Assembly: GCA_030407085.1 (NCBI GenBank)
Contig: CM059587.1
Location: 106,997,501 to 107,061,500 of the forward strand
Length of the DNA: 64,000 nt
Direction of reading: 5' to 3'
Source: Trichopria drosophilae
Lineage: Eukaryota; Arthropoda; Insecta; Hymenoptera; Diapriidae
A program made the position numbers and the translations under genes. Under the pieces are notes generated by a model. The model did not search any database, was not told the origin of the DNA, and worked only from the letters and a program-made list of their open reading frames with translations. This document shows positions 24,680-37,630 of the stretch, piece after piece. The stretch's first letter is position 1. Each line of letters starts with the position of its first letter.

Positions 24680-24875
24680 ATCGGAAATTCAAAATGACGT
24701 ATCCAATATGGCGACATTAAGTTATTTCTAATAATAATGATATTGTTAAAAAATTGTCAGTTGATTTTCATATAAAATACTCTACAGACATTGTATAATG
24801 TATGCAGAATTTACATAAAATCGGTCATCATAGGCAAATGGTGATTCAAAATGGCCGCAAAATTTTCCAACGGAT
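24680..24875 (+). repeat. ATGGCGG-module tandem, variant A
   Basis: Anchors attcaaaatgacgtatccaa at 24687 and gattcaaaatggccgc at 24843, with shared aagttatttctaataataat and gttgattttcatat segments that also occur at 26.4 kb. Confidence 0.65.
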
Positions 24876-25019
24876 ATTATATATCCGTAATTCCTCCGGA
24901 AGGTTGTCTGATATCCAGGTTCGTTAAGTCTAACAGGTCTTAGGATTGGCCGATGACCGACTTGTGGAAGTAGTAGGCTGCACTTGTTTCTGCAGGATCC
25001 GATATCGGGACTCTCAATC

Positions 25020-25330
25020 AACATCCACGCAATATCTCCAATCTACATAAGTACGATCGATTCTTCGCTAAGGCACGTTGCGCAAGGTCGTCAGACAGAA
25101 TCACACGTGCACAGCTGGCGAGATTAATTCAACGCCTCGAGTCCGTCGTCGCTCCGAGAAGAAACGTAAAACAAATTACGCGATTTTGGAAGATACTCCA
25201 TCTTGATTCCATAAATTACGCGAGAAATTCTGCTTTCAAAAGACCAGGATTTTCTCGGACGCGCGTACTTCAACGGATGTAACACAATACTCGCGGTAAA
25301 TTTAAACCGAAGACGAGCTTTCTCAAAAAA
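25020..25330. promoter_or_regulatory. Unique G+C-richer island
   Basis: Non-repetitive block (cacgtgcacagctggcgaga, attaattcaacgcctcgagt, repeated aaattacgcga words). Overlapping minus-strand open frames show no domain. Confidence 0.2.
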
Positions 25331-26379
25331 ACAGAGGCGAGAACGTTTAGGAAACTGGAGCACGTTGCAAAACTGAGAGTTTCGTGTAAATACGTAATTT
25401 TTTTTTAAACTCTGGAACATAAAAAACCGTACGTCGTACAATCAAGATGTTAAAATAAATTGACAATTTACGCCGTTCGTGCGCAACAGACGCTAAAACC
25501 AGTCGTACGAGCGTGTTTGACGACCAGAAATTCTTTGGAAATAACGCGATTATAAACATTGATGTTTCCAATGACCGATTAATTCGCCATTTTTATTTGA
25601 CAACACACTGAACAACTGCGCAATCCCGTTCTAAAAAAGAGCATGTGGCTTGGAACTGCAAGATGCATGTTGGAAGAATGCACTCATCGATAAATTTCTC
25701 TGCATCTTTTATTTCAAGTTTTCAAAACCCGCATATATCAGCGCTTTATCCGCCGGCATTTATGTCGTTTGTTCCCTCTGTTGTGTCATTTATTTCTTGA
25801 GCGCATGGAAGAAAATCGTAATTATCAATATTTTTCATTAATTATTTAAAAATTTTCAAAATGTGAAAATAGAAATGTAATATATAATAAACAGCGAACA
25901 ACGTTTTTTCATATTGTAAGGAATTCTCCAGGCTAGTAACTCAATCGTGTCGTGGTGATATAGATTTATTGCATATAATAAAAGCAGAGTACAGGGTGGT
26001 CATATCTTATTACTATTAAATGTAATTGGAGTTGAAATAATCTTTGATGACAACGCAGTCGTTGAATATTCGTAGTTCCTAAAGGGTCTCGGCGGCTTCG
26101 TTGGCGTTGGCGGGAAGATGTTACCTTTCGGTGCATCTGTGTAATTCATAGATCGTCTATTCCAAGAAACTAATAATTTTGAAATCATCTGTTTCGTTAC
26201 GTGTCCATTTTGTATCGGACATTGTTTTTGAAGTATATTGCACTTCCATATTATGTTCAAAAAACACTGTTAATGCATACATTTCCTTGATTATACCCCA
26301 TTTAAGTGGGGAAAATGATGACAAATGAAAAAAATGTTATTTTGATAAATTGTTCTGGTGTATATAATCGTTTTTTACG

Positions 26380-26690
26380 GTAATTCAAAATGGCGTATCC
26401 AATATGGCGAACGTAAGTTATTATTTCCAATAATAATAATGCTTTTGAAGTATTGTCAGTTTGTTTTCATATGTGATATTCAGTCATTCTATAACGTATT
26501 AATAATGAACGCGATATTGGTAATTCAAAATGGAGTATCAAATATGGCGAAGGTAAGTTTTCTCATAGTTTTCATATCTGATATTTTAAGGGTATTATAC
26601 AACATATACACAATGTTCACACCATGGCTTATTTAAAATGAGCATCCAAAATGGCGGTAGTAAGTTATTGTATCAAACAATAATTTTATT
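26380..26690 (+). repeat. ATGGCGG-module tandem, three units
   Basis: Units anchored at 26387 (attcaaaatggcgtatccaa, then tatggcgaacgtaagttatt), 26521 (attcaaaatggagtatcaaa, then tatggcgaaggtaagtt) and 26637 (atccaaaatggcggtagtaa), 115-135 bp apart, sharing tgttttcatatgtgatatt. Inverted matches follow at 26768-26800 and 26895. Confidence 0.75.
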
Positions 26691-27033
26691 GATCAAGTAT
26701 TGTGAATTTGTTTTGATAAAATGAGTTTTTCATTTCCACTTGAACCACATATTCCAAAAATTACATTCGCCATATTGAATCCACCATTTTGAATTTTCCA
26801 ATACTTAGTAAGGATGATAAAGGACTTTAAATCTTCCTAATAATCTTTCCACAATTTTTATCCTCTTCTGCAAAAAAAACCAATTGCATATTCGATCCAC
26901 CATTTTGAATTTTGTTCTTCCTGATCTCAATACAGCGAATCATTGGACTTTATCCATATTCTAGGATTTTAGTCTCCTTATTAGATCTGCTGTTTTGAAT
27001 GTTGTAATTTCTATGTAGAATTCGTAATATGTA

Positions 27034-27070
27034 CCCCTCCCCCCCCCTCTCTCTCTCTCTCTCTCTCTTT
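27034..27070. repeat. C-run and (CT)n microsatellite
   Basis: cccctccccccccc followed by about ten CT dinucleotides. Confidence 0.95.
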
Positions 27071-27455
27071 CTGATGTAGGGTTTTTAATAAGCTTTGCTT
27101 GGGATTAATCCTGACCCCGAAATGAGAAAAAGAGGTACATCAACTGTAAGTCGGTTTTTTTAACGAAAATTTTGTTTTTATTTTTGAAGGATATCTTTCT
27201 ACTGTTTTTAAGTGTTCTCTATCGGTTTCCGTCTAAAAACTCTAAAAAAAAATATATACATATATAAAATATTTCAATAATAATGGTAATTGAACAATAA
27301 TTATAAGGTTAATCCGTGCCACCGATAACTCTGGATCGACACATGGGAACGAGGTAAACGTAACCATTAGACAACGTTAGACTCCATCAGCTTAGTCCAA
27401 AGTGGCAAGTCGTAACGGTGATCCATCCTAAGCGGATTTCGCAAGCGCGTAAAAA

Positions 27456-27524
27456 ATGTTCGATGCGAAACTCGATAAGGTGATCCAGGGCCTGAGCGAT
27501 CCATCGCGACGGCTTAATATTAAA
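27456..27524 (+). CDS. Candidate alternative first exon (23 codons)
   Basis: ATG after gcgcgtaaaaa opens 23 codons starting MFDAKLDKVIQGLSDPSRR and ending in AAA followed by gtaaga, a good donor, phase 0. Codons are CpG-rich and the block 27300-27900 is unique and G+C-richer than its flanks. The open frame itself continues to 27701 if unspliced. I do not recognise the peptide. Strand and donor phase agree with the candidates at 7066 and 14232, consistent with alternative starts of one gene, but no shared downstream exon is in the window. Confidence 0.28.
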
Positions 27525-27910
27525 GTAAGATTTTCGAAGGCTCTTCGTGGTGATGGTCCCGTAATAACGGCCAGTACCGACCTGGCGTACACCAGCCTGA
27601 AAGCTGAAACGACCCGCAGGCCAGTTGCCGGACTAAGTAATCAGATGTTATCAGAAAGCTACGCGATTGGCCGCAGATCGCTTATCAACATGGCCGGATA
27701 AACGTACTACCCGTCTCGACTGTTTTCCCTTCTCTCTCCGTCGGTTTGCTTTTTATTTTATGCCAAGGTGCCTGCGAAATATCCGCGCAAACAATGGTAA
27801 AAACGCGCTGGCAAAAATTACTCCGGCTACTTAGTGGCTGCAGAACCGCGACTTTGAGCGCCTCTATTGATCTGACCTGTTCCGTAGTTAATTTGTCGGT
27901 TTTGCTAATT
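27525..27910. promoter_or_regulatory. Unique G+C-richer block downstream of the candidate exon
   Basis: Includes cgacccgcaggccagttgcc, cgcagatcgc and ctccggctacttagtggctg. Probably conserved or regulatory by composition; not proven. Confidence 0.22.
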
Positions 27911-28534
27911 CAATGACGAGAAAGACGTCGGTCTATGAACACTTAATCAAATTTTGTAAATTATAAAAAAATTTACTGGATAATTATTAATAATTCCCTC
28001 TTATACCGAACTAAAGATGGGAATTACAATTATTTTCGATTTTTTAGTTCCTTCAATTACCTATAGATTATATTTGACTAATTAGCACATATATTATGAT
28101 TATGTTGTATGTATACGAATGCAAACTTTAACTGAACGAATTATCTTGTTTTATTCTGAAGATTAGAAGAGGCCGATATGAATCGAATGTCAGGTATTTC
28201 CTTTAATCCCCGATAGATGGCGCTACTCGGCCTTTTTCGTGGCGTTTAACCGAAAGCAATCGCATCAACAAGAAGAACGAAAATGGTCTATTGGCAAAGG
28301 TTTGACTGCCTGGAACTACGTTTTCGAGGCGCTGAATTCGCTTCCAGGATCAGTTTTACACAATCCAAAATGTTGTACCCAATATTACTGCAAAAAAATT
28401 AATAGTTCTTTGTAAATTTGGTAATTTTTACCAAAAGCATATATATATATATACAGCCGTAAAATGTAATAAATAAACACCGTCCACCATTACATTCAGC
28501 ACTGATTAATAATAATTAGGGTCTTTGCCAATCC

Positions 28535-29798
28535 TTAACCCATTAACGCCCAAAGAACACTTTTTCTTGCTTTAATTTCAATCAAGTATTTCGTATCAAA
28601 ATCGAAGTTCAAAAAAATTGAAATGTACATATCCTACTGTTTTCGAGGTCGCTCTTCAAGATTCCCAGGTCAAAATTGAGTTTCAGCCATCAGGAATTCC
28701 AATATGGCGCCGAATTTGACAAAAATTTCCAGAATATTCGAAAATATTTATCCTTAAGAATTTTTTTCGAGGCATTAGAATATAGGGATTGTATTGAAAC
28801 GATGAACGATGGTGATCGGAATACTTGAATTTTAAACAAAAATTTTACTTGCATACCCCACATCATTCCAACGACTTCAAAATGGCGTCGACAATGAAAA
28901 TTTCTTTAAAAATTTCTGAACGCTCTAACTAAAAAGCGACGAGCTTTTTTAAAAAAATGCTAAGAATGAAAAGTGCTTAGAATTCATCGCGAAATATAGC
29001 GGATTTTTTTCATGACATTTTGAGAAATTTTTTTTTTTAAATTTGTTTCAAAATTTTAATTTATTTACTAAAAATTCTGAAAAAAATTTAGTGTACTCTC
29101 TGACGAATTCTAAGAGTCTTTTGTTGTTCAGAGTATTTTGTTGTTTCGGATTCAGTGACCCAAAATACGTAAAAAATAACGATGTGGATCCGGCGACTTG
29201 AAACATGTCGTTCGTGCCAATACTAGATGTGCGGATATTTATAGACAAAAAACAGCGTTAGTAAAACTTCAATAAATGGCGAAGGTTTAAAATGAATGAT
29301 TAAAACTAACTTTCTGCTTGAAATATAAGATCAGAAGAAGAGTTTAAGCCTAGGTAGATAAAAAAAAAAAAATTACATGTGTCGATGTGGCAGTGTGCTG
29401 AATACTGCAAAAATCGCATTTTTTTTTTATTTCGGGAATTTTTATCTCGAGAATGCGCCATCGTACGCAAAAGTTACCAAAGACCTTTTTTGTTTAGAAT
29501 GGCCCAAAAAATAAAAAAAAAATTTTTTTGGACCAAAAAATTTAAAATTGCTTAATTGTTTTAAAAAAATGTTATAAACAATTTTGGCCCACTCGGAGAG
29601 CAATCCACCCTCGAAATTCGGATTCAGCGGCCCAAAATACGTTGGAAACACCTTATTGCATAAGGGGACCTATAAAAGGCTACGAAACGGTCCCTGCTCC
29701 TACACTATATGTACCTTTCAATTTTTTTGAACTTCGATTTTGATATGAAATACTTGATTGAAGCAAGAAAAAGTGTTCTTTGGGCGTTAATGGGTTAA
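28535..29798. mobile_element. Nonautonomous piggyBac-like element, full length (1264 bp)
   Basis: TTAA at 28535-28538 and 29795-29798, with TIRs of about 95 bp starting cccattaacgcccaaagaac. The right arm matches the left through tcaagtatttc, tcaaaatcgaagttcaaaaa and attgaaa. No transposase: the minus-strand open frames 29048-29248 and 29442-29651 share TYFG(P/S)LNP because of an internal repeat (gattcagcggcccaaaatac) and are not genes. It carries ATGGCG words (aatatggcgccg, aaaatggcgtcg). TTAA/CCC ends indicate the piggyBac group. Homologous fragments lie at 43017-43051 and 57390-57787. Confidence 0.85.
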
Positions 29799-31200
29799 TA
29801 AACAATGTCGAAAGCTGATGTAAGTTAGTGCAGAAATATAAAATAAAAGAAACGTTAATAAATTTGATGAGTAACATTAACATTTAATTGATTTTAATAT
29901 TTGATTTGTTACTGTTACTATTAATACTGAAAATAATAAACATTTATTTTATACTTATATGCTACTGAATGTAACTGAATAGAGCAAATACTGTTAATGG
30001 GAATATTTATTATCATTCGTTATCTTAGTTGATTACAAAATGTACGAATCGAAATTGTTAAAAGCTTTACAGGATATTTATTATCATTTTTAAATTTATG
30101 TAAAATAACATCCATCGAAAATACTTCCTTTAGGTAATAAATTACATTCGACAAATTAACATATACATGCTAAAATCATTCAAATTGCGCCCAAATTAAT
30201 TTTTGTTGGAAGTAGCATTTCGAATGAGAGAAAAAGAGATCTTCCACTAAGAAGTAAAAAGATGTTGCGAAATCTGTAGATGATAAAATAGGTAGAGATT
30301 CCCGTGAATGTTTTAAAGACGTAAAATGTTCAAGTGAGTTTTCGATTTATTAACATATTTGAATTGGTTGTTTTGATTAATATTCACTTTTTTTTATAAA
30401 TTGATATCCGGCTATTATATTTATTGGCCCTTAATATGCTCACGTTTGAATAAAATAAAATCTTTTGAAGTAATCTACTAAACACTTATAAAAGATGTAT
30501 TAACTTTATAACATTTTAAGTTTTGATTTTCGATGTCACTAATTATAAATTGAATTTTTCTAAATTACAGATGACCGGTCAAATACGGAAAAGGGGGCCC
30601 CCAGCCTCTTAAAATTTAAAATAAATATAAAAATTGTTGCATAAATTGTTATCCAGAATTATAAACTGTCAACAAGAAAAAGCTTCAAAAAAAGCCTCGT
30701 AATCGAAAATTAACAAATTTTAATTAAATGATTAGGTGTTATTTTTATTTAGCTCATCATAAATATTTTAAATGGTTCGAAAACTTGTTATGCACCTTTT
30801 TGGTCAACAAATTAGATTGCCAAAACAAAATTCGATGAAAATGAACAAATTAATCCATTCATTTATAAATTAATATGAATCAGAAAACAATATTTAATCC
30901 TAAGTGAAACATACGAATCCAAAGGACGAAAGAGTCGGAAAATTTTACGATTTCGGTAAAAGATTAAACAGGCATCAAGAATCCCAAAACAATTTAGAAA
31001 AAAAACTAATGACAATCAGTACTTATGAACATTAATTAACACGGATAAAATTTGCTGAAAATACAACTGCTTACGAAAATTGATGATCGAAAATTCTGAA
31101 TTGGAAATAAACTTCATACGATAATACATTCAAAATACAAATTATTTGGAAGAGCGATAAAACTCTTCGGTAACCAAAAAAGGCGAAAATAGTCATAAGA
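29799..31200. other. AT-rich stretch, no gene seen
   Basis: No domain-bearing open frame or clear repeat. A G/C-only palindrome gggggccccc is at 30592-30601. Confidence 0.5.
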
Positions 31201-32390
31201 AACAGTTTGAAGAATACACCCGTGTCGTTAAATCGAGTTTTTGCACGAATTATATTTCAATATTTAAAATAACAGAACATTTTTTGAAAACGTAATGAGA
31301 ATCTATGAAATTCAAAAAAAAAAAAATAGCCGTAAATAGAATTCACTGCCTAAAGTCTTCAACGATCCAGATTATGTATGTCGTTAAATAAAGTTTTTAT
31401 TACAGATAAATAAAAATACCAAAAAATTATTAGCAAGACAAATTATTATGATGATTACAATGTGTGAAATTGTAGTGAAAATATTCTAAAAGGGGGTAAA
31501 CATCTACATGCAACAAAATTTACCAAAGAAAAAGCTTGATCGTTAAAACGGAACTCATTAAATGAAGGCTTTACCATACTCATATTTCAGTAAAAAAAAT
31601 TATGTATAAACTATTAGAAAGCATAAAAAGAATGTTTGAAAAAGTAGAAAATTGGTTATACTTTTAAAAATCTTAAATGTTAAAATGAGTCGTTAAATCA
31701 AGGTTTTATTGTACTTCAATTGTAATGAATAAAAGTTATTATAAAGCTTAATCAAAATCTTTGAAATAACTGTTAATGGTAATGTGTCGTAAAATCGAGG
31801 TTTTAGAAGAAAAGTTGACGTTAAATCATAACAAAACCCGACGGCAACTATCGAAACTTAATGTGTACACCTGAAGGTGTCTTTGGTACGTGGGAAATGA
31901 GGGATATAAGGGTTGAATGCTAAATCGAGGCTTTGTTGTCATGAATTATTTTATAGCCTGATCAAAATCATTCAGAGAGAAACGACTGAAAAATATCGAA
32001 TGGATGTATGTCATAAATTGGAGGTTTTAGTATCTTTAGAATTTAAGCACTAAAGATTGACGGTAGATCATGACGAAACTTGACAAAAATTACTGAAATG
32101 TATCGAAAAAAAATGAAAGATGAATTCGGGAGGTGGGTAATGGTGTATGACTAAGGCTTCAACTTTAAATCAAGGATTTATTGTCCTTCACATACTGTGA
32201 AACCTGACCAAAATCGTTCAAAGAGAAATAATTAGAAAATTATGTCGTAAAATCGTGGTTTTAGTAGCTTTTGCTACTAAGATAAAATATTATAAAATAT
32301 GACGACATTTATGGAAACTTAACGAAAACACCCGAAGGTGATTTCTGGAGGTGGGTAGTGGTGTATGACCAAGGGTTAAACTTAACACGT
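31200..32390 (+). repeat. TCGTTAAATCGAGGTTTTA repeat region with ~230-bp period
   Basis: Degenerate repeats of gtcgtaaaatcgaggtttta near 31223, 31380, 31690, 31787, 32010 and 32243, alternating with a related half unit (aaatcgaggctttgttgtc, aaatcaaggatttattgtcc) near 31920 and 32172. Between them aaacttgacgacaact, cccgaaggtgtctt and ggtgggtaatg recur. The last three full units are 225-235 bp apart. Segment 31509-31935 is duplicated at 34498-34905. Confidence 0.8.
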
Positions 32391-32850
32391 GTCAAAACAC
32401 TTTAGCTGGATCCAGTCTAACTTGTCGTTTCGAGATATTTTTCGATACGAGTGAACGGCTGAAACTTGCTTTCGCGGACATGGAAGAGTTAATCGTAAAT
32501 CGCAATCGTCACGCATGAAGAGATAAGGCGTATTATAATACCAGCCTCCGAGACAGAGCGACTACCGAGTTGTTTAAAGAAAATCGAATTAAAGTCGTAA
32601 TAACAACTCTGATCCTCCCCGATATGGACGTCGAAGCTTCGTAAAAACCGAATTTATTTACCTGCTCGAGAAATGCAGTATATAAAATAATAAATGCGCG
32701 CCTGGCACAGCGTCGAGATTATTGTGTTAGCTTTTATTACCGGCAGTAAAACGCGGTTTAAAAGGTCGGCCAGTTTTATCAATCGTTTTCTGCACTTTGC
32801 TAGCTGATTGTAAAACGGGTTTATCCGATCAATATAATATTTGTAAATAC
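32390..32850. promoter_or_regulatory. Unique island, candidate conserved noncoding element
   Basis: Non-repetitive, G+C-richer: cggacatggaagagttaatc, gaagagataaggcg, ataaaataataaatgcgcgc, ttttattaccggcagtaaaa. Several TAAT and GATA words. No coding frame. Confidence 0.3.
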
Positions 32851-33874
32851 TTCAGTTAATCGGCCAAGAAAATTTTGTTTCGCCGCTTTGTTTCTGAATC
32901 GTAAATTCGGAATTGATTCGTTTTATTTATCTATTTATTTCTGTTATTGTTTGCTTTTATTGAAAAAGAATAATAGTCATCCATCAATCAAATAGTTATC
33001 ACAACACGATTAATTTTTAGTTACTGATTAATAGTATTTTTTTTCTAGAAAAATAATTGATTTGATTAGTCGAGTGTAACTAGTTTTAGCAATATAATTT
33101 CTAAGAATTAATTGACGATTGTACATATACATATTTGTAAAAGTTTATCAGTGAATGTAAAAATACACTGTAATTGAATTACTCATCAACTTTTCAGTAC
33201 GTAATAGTTTACTAAATAAAATTAAAAATATGTACCATATGCAAAATATATTCCCACTACAGTAACAGGTGCCGCTGTGTCTGAGATTTAGTCATTTTCC
33301 CCATTAACAATAAATAATTATTTGTATCGCAATATTCATCATAAAACAATTTTAGAATCTTGACGTAAATATCTAAAAATATAAAAAAATCTAGGTTTAG
33401 AAAGAGATAATGGAAAAATCTCAAGTGTTATAACAGACCTATGTTGTTAAATCGAGGTTTTAGTATGGCAAAACATTTTATTATTCTATTAATACGACAA
33501 CTGCTAATTTTGCGCTGCTTGATCGAAGATTTGTTGCAGTTCGGCAACGTTGTACTTCATTCGTCATAGTCGGTAATAATTAATTAAAAAGCTGATTCAG
33601 CCACACACAAAGCAGTATTCGTTTGCTGTAACCAAAGGATTGGTTTACTATAATTGGCGTAACCAAACTATTTAAAAATTGAATACCTACATCTTGTACT
33701 AATTTTTTGTTTCATTTTTAAAGTAATTAAAATTTGATTTTGTTACAAATGTTTGTTTCTTTATTTTGAGAAGATATGTAGAAATTTAAATAATTACATA
33801 TTTTTCATAATTATTATGTTTATTTGTTGATAACTATAGACAAAATGTAAAAAACATTGAAATTGATTTAAAAG

Positions 33875-34275
33875 AAATGTGTTGAAATGGCGGATCTAAG
33901 ATGGGCGACCAAAATGTGAAAAGTTACTTGATCAGATTAAAACGGGGGGTAATGCAGGATGTCCAAAGTCGCCGATTTAGTATCTGATCTTAGATTTTAA
34001 AAATTCAGAATGGTGAATTCGTATTTTTTACCTTGGTTCCATCATTATCAACTTGGAGAATCTACGATCAGATCCATAATCTGCGACCTTGAAAACTTCA
34101 TAGAAGCCAGTTTCAGCTCGATCAGATTATTATTTACAATTGCTCAGCCATCTTGGATCCGACATTTTGAATTTTCGAAATCTCAGGTCGTATTCGTAAA
34201 TGACGACGTCACAAAAATCCCCGAGCAACAAATTTAAGCTCTTTTCATGTAACAAAAATGTATGCTTCAAAGGGT
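33875..34275 (-). repeat. ATGGCGG-module copies, mostly inverted
   Basis: On the minus strand from 34275: ttaaccctttgaagcataca, then ctcggggatttttgtgacgt, then cgaaaattcaaaatgtcgga and ccaagatggctgagc. A + strand copy (gaaatggcggatctaagatg, then ggcgaccaaaatg) starts at 33886. The open frame 34010-34237 lies within it and is not a gene. Confidence 0.65.
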
Positions 34276-34497
34276 TAATCAGTACAGTAACAGTATTTCA
34301 TAACAAGGGCTGAAAATTCGATTTCCCACACGATTGATAACTACGGGAAAATCCTGCACAAGTAATAAAGACATTTTCCCTAATATCCGGGAAATCCGTA
34401 TTTGCCGTACTATTTCTAGTTCCTATACCGTTGCAGGAAATTACCTTTGTGGCATTAAAACCAGTTGGAGAAATTCGGGTTTCCCGCCCACTTAACT

Positions 34498-34905
34498 AAA
34501 GTACCAAAGAAAAAGTTAAAACGGGACTATGTCGTTAATCAAAGCTATACCATACTTTGTTTCAGTACAAAAAATTGACGGAAAATTATTAGAAAACACA
34601 AAGAAAATAATGGAAATCAAAATTAAAGAGTCGAAAATTAGTTATACGGAAAATATTTTCTGTTAAAATGAACTTAAATCATTAAATTGAGGTTTTAATG
34701 TGCTTCAGTTAAAATAAATAAAAATCATTATTCCATTTTTTTTTAACTCTAACTGTTAATGGGTATACGTCGTAAAATCGAGGTTTTAGCATACTTCAAA
34801 TAAAACCGGACGACAACTGTCGAAACTTGATATAAACCACCGAAGGTATCTTCGGTTAGTGGGAAAAGTTGGATAACAAGGGTTCAATATTAAATGGACC
34901 ATTTC
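34498..34905 (+). repeat. Second copy of the ~420-bp composite repeat
   Basis: Aligns in direct orientation with 31509-31935 along its whole length: accaaagaaaaag, ataccatact..tttcag, attaaattgaggttttaatg, aactgttaatgg, gtcgtaaaatcgaggtttta, cgacaactgtcgaaacttga, ggataacaagggttcaat. Diverged by substitutions and small indels. Confidence 0.8.
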
Positions 34906-35839
34906 TTATCTTTCAATTATTGTAAGAAGAAATTCGGTTTTCCGGCATACTATTAGGAAAATGGTCAGTTATTCATAGATTAACCCCAAAAACAGATATA
35001 CGAGATGTTTCTGAATTTTTCCATGAATTTTGTAACAGACTACACATTCATAAACCTAACCTTACTCTTATATAATCACTGAACATAAATGTCGTTATTT
35101 CCAATTAGTGTTGATGGAGACATAATGGCAAGATGAAACAGGAAATCTTAATTTTGAATATGCTCTTGTTTGCACGTGATTCAGTATTGTATACAAAATT
35201 GGTCCATACAATTTGTTCTTCCTTATAACAAGATAATTGTTAGGAACCACGCTAATTCTCATCTTATTCATGATCATCAATGTATGTTTGACATGGATAT
35301 ATAATATTTGATATTTCCTGATGTTGACAATAAATTATTTCATCAACGTCTCTCTATATCTAAAACTGTCAGTTCGGTAGTTAGAGTTGAGATAAGACTG
35401 CCGCTTGATAACAACTAGTCGTGAGCAGATCTTGGAAGACGATTGAAAACAAATCTATGAATTATTTGAGCTTTCATTACAGGTTTATTTATTCGGAGCA
35501 CAAAAACTAGATTTTGTTATTTCATTTCATTTATCGAGTTGGAAAATGAATGACATGAATTGCCACGCCTCATCAGTGTACAGAAGAATTATGACTGATT
35601 CAGCATTTAATTGGCTGAACAGTTATCAAGTTCCTCATTTGATTTTCAGTTTGCTCAAACTCTGTAGGATGTCTCCAACTTCCAGGTTACGAAAAACTCT
35701 TCATAACTGAAAGTTACCACTTGCGAAAATACAGAAATAACCCCAAATTCGCTATCGTGGAAGAAAGTGACGTAAACTTTGTTATTCTCATAGAGACGTA
35801 TTCGTTTCGTTGGAATTTTGTGACAAAAAGCTCCGGGGG

Positions 35840-36240
35840 TAGAAACTTGGAGTTGAAATGCGAAACTGGTTTGTTGGACGTTGGACTCCGACGACAAGCG
35901 TCGTTCGCACGAGGTCGCCGGAAGTACGAAAAGTAAAGTCCGAGCACGTTAATTTCGTTTGCGAGTGTATACATATACGTGGTAAAAGACCCACCCTGCT
36001 ATCTTATGACATTGAGGAGTTGGTATCTGTGCCACCAAGTACGAGCTGCTGCGACCGAGATACGCCTCTCTCGACCAGCGCAACTTTGCTCGCACCGTTT
36101 TGACGTGTCTGATAACCAGCACGTACATACGTGTCTGCACACGTGCCAGATGCAACTTTCTCATTTAGATGTAGGCATACGTAGTGTGAGGTAAGTGTCC
36201 TGAGCAATGCTCGACTCTGACGAACGATGACGACGACTCC
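35840..36240 (+). promoter_or_regulatory. CpG-rich block with donor-like gtaagt; possible noncoding first exon
   Basis: Unique, CpG-rich sequence with open frames on both strands (a compositional effect). cgtagtgtgag followed by gtaagt at 36191 is a strong donor consensus on the + strand. cacgtacatacgtgtctgca and neighbouring acacgtg words form E-box-like repeats. Promoter/5' UTR exon is a hypothesis. Confidence 0.27.
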
Positions 36241-36249
36241 AGAAAACAA

Positions 36250-37400
36250 CAACAGAATTTAACCACCATTTTGAATTTTGAATTTTTACCAATTTCTTAA
36301 AAAAACTCCACATTGTACTCTGCATTTCTCATTGGAACCTAACCTTCAAAAAATGTTTTTACGGTCAACTACAACATAATGTACTGATAACAACGAAACA
36401 ACATACGATAAGCAATTTGCAAATTCAAATTGACGCTTGGAAAAAAATCTGTGGTTTTGCTAAAAATTGATATAAAGAGGTATACCCATAAAAGTTTTCG
36501 GTCCGTTAGCCAATATTTAAACACCTTCATTTAACAAAACGGATGTCGTAACAGCGAACAACAACTTTCAAAACATATGATAATTTCTTATACAAAATCG
36601 AGGCATATCCTAACAGAACCTACCAGAACGAAACCTTCCATCTAGGTTAATTAAAGTTATTGTAAGATTAATAATCGTATTTAAATTTGTCATAAGTTTG
36701 GGTTCCTTTAGGGTAGAATACGTACTGCCCTTGAATCTTTCGTTTTTAACCTCTTGTAATCCTGGTAAAATTTAGTTGTGATAGCGTAGAGAATGGAAAA
36801 GTGATATAAGTCGTTATACAAATGTTAGAATATAAAAGAAAGTATACGTTTTATATCTTAAACTTATCTCATTTCTGATCATGCTTTTTGATTAAAATGA
36901 TCGAAACTTATTTGAGATCAGTGTTTCTTTTAGAAACGCTAGATGACTTTGGAGTTTCAACTTGAACTCGGCCAACTTTACACTATTGAGCACTCTGGAT
37001 CATTTAGGTTACATTTTTAATATAGAACATTTTAAATTTAAATTTAAAATTCAGTCGAAATAGCATGTTCAAAAATGAAGACTATGACTTTTTTTAAGCA
37101 TTGACAATTAATATGATTATGATTATGGACATACCCGACTGTAGTTTCTTTTCTGACTACAGCAATTGCTGACGTGAAGATTTTCAAAAAGTATCATATA
37201 AATAATTATATTACAGAAGTAAAAATTAGATTTAATTGTATCAAAAGCAGAACGTTCAGTCATTAGCTAGATAATTCTTTTTCTTACAATTTTACAAAAC
37301 ATATTCCCTTTGCATTATTGAAATTGACATTGAAACGATACATACATTATTCACGTCGCAATAAAAGTTGTTATTTTAATTGCTCCCGATTTAAAATGGG
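36250..37400. other. AT-rich stretch, no gene seen
   Basis: One isolated accaccattttgaattttga (36261) matches the ATGGCGG module in reverse. Otherwise nothing recognised. Confidence 0.45.
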
Positions 37401-37419
37401 ATTTAAGCGTTTATTGCAC

Positions 37420-37630
37420 ATTTCTCTTTATTTTACGGCGCGATAAAAGCACGGTTTAATACTGTATAAAGTGGACAAATCTCTAAAGATAATTTTAATC
37501 CTATACTCGAGATCAGAAATGCACGGTGTTTTTCCTCCTCGCATTTAATAGCGGTGCTAGCAGCGATCAACAATTGGCATCGTTTACGGTGCACCTTACC
37601 TAATTGTAATGCGAGGAAGCGATGCACTTT
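37420..37630. promoter_or_regulatory. Unique island, candidate conserved noncoding element
   Basis: ttttacggcgcgataaaagc, agataattttaatcc, cgcatttaatagcggtgcta and ctaattgtaatgcg: TAAT-rich and non-repetitive. The minus-strand open frame 37433-37627 is not recognisable. Confidence 0.27.

Noticed and set aside
29048..29651. Two minus-strand frames sharing TYFG(P/S)LNP
   Set aside because: They sit inside a nonautonomous element and share the motif because of an internal DNA repeat; no transposase motif.
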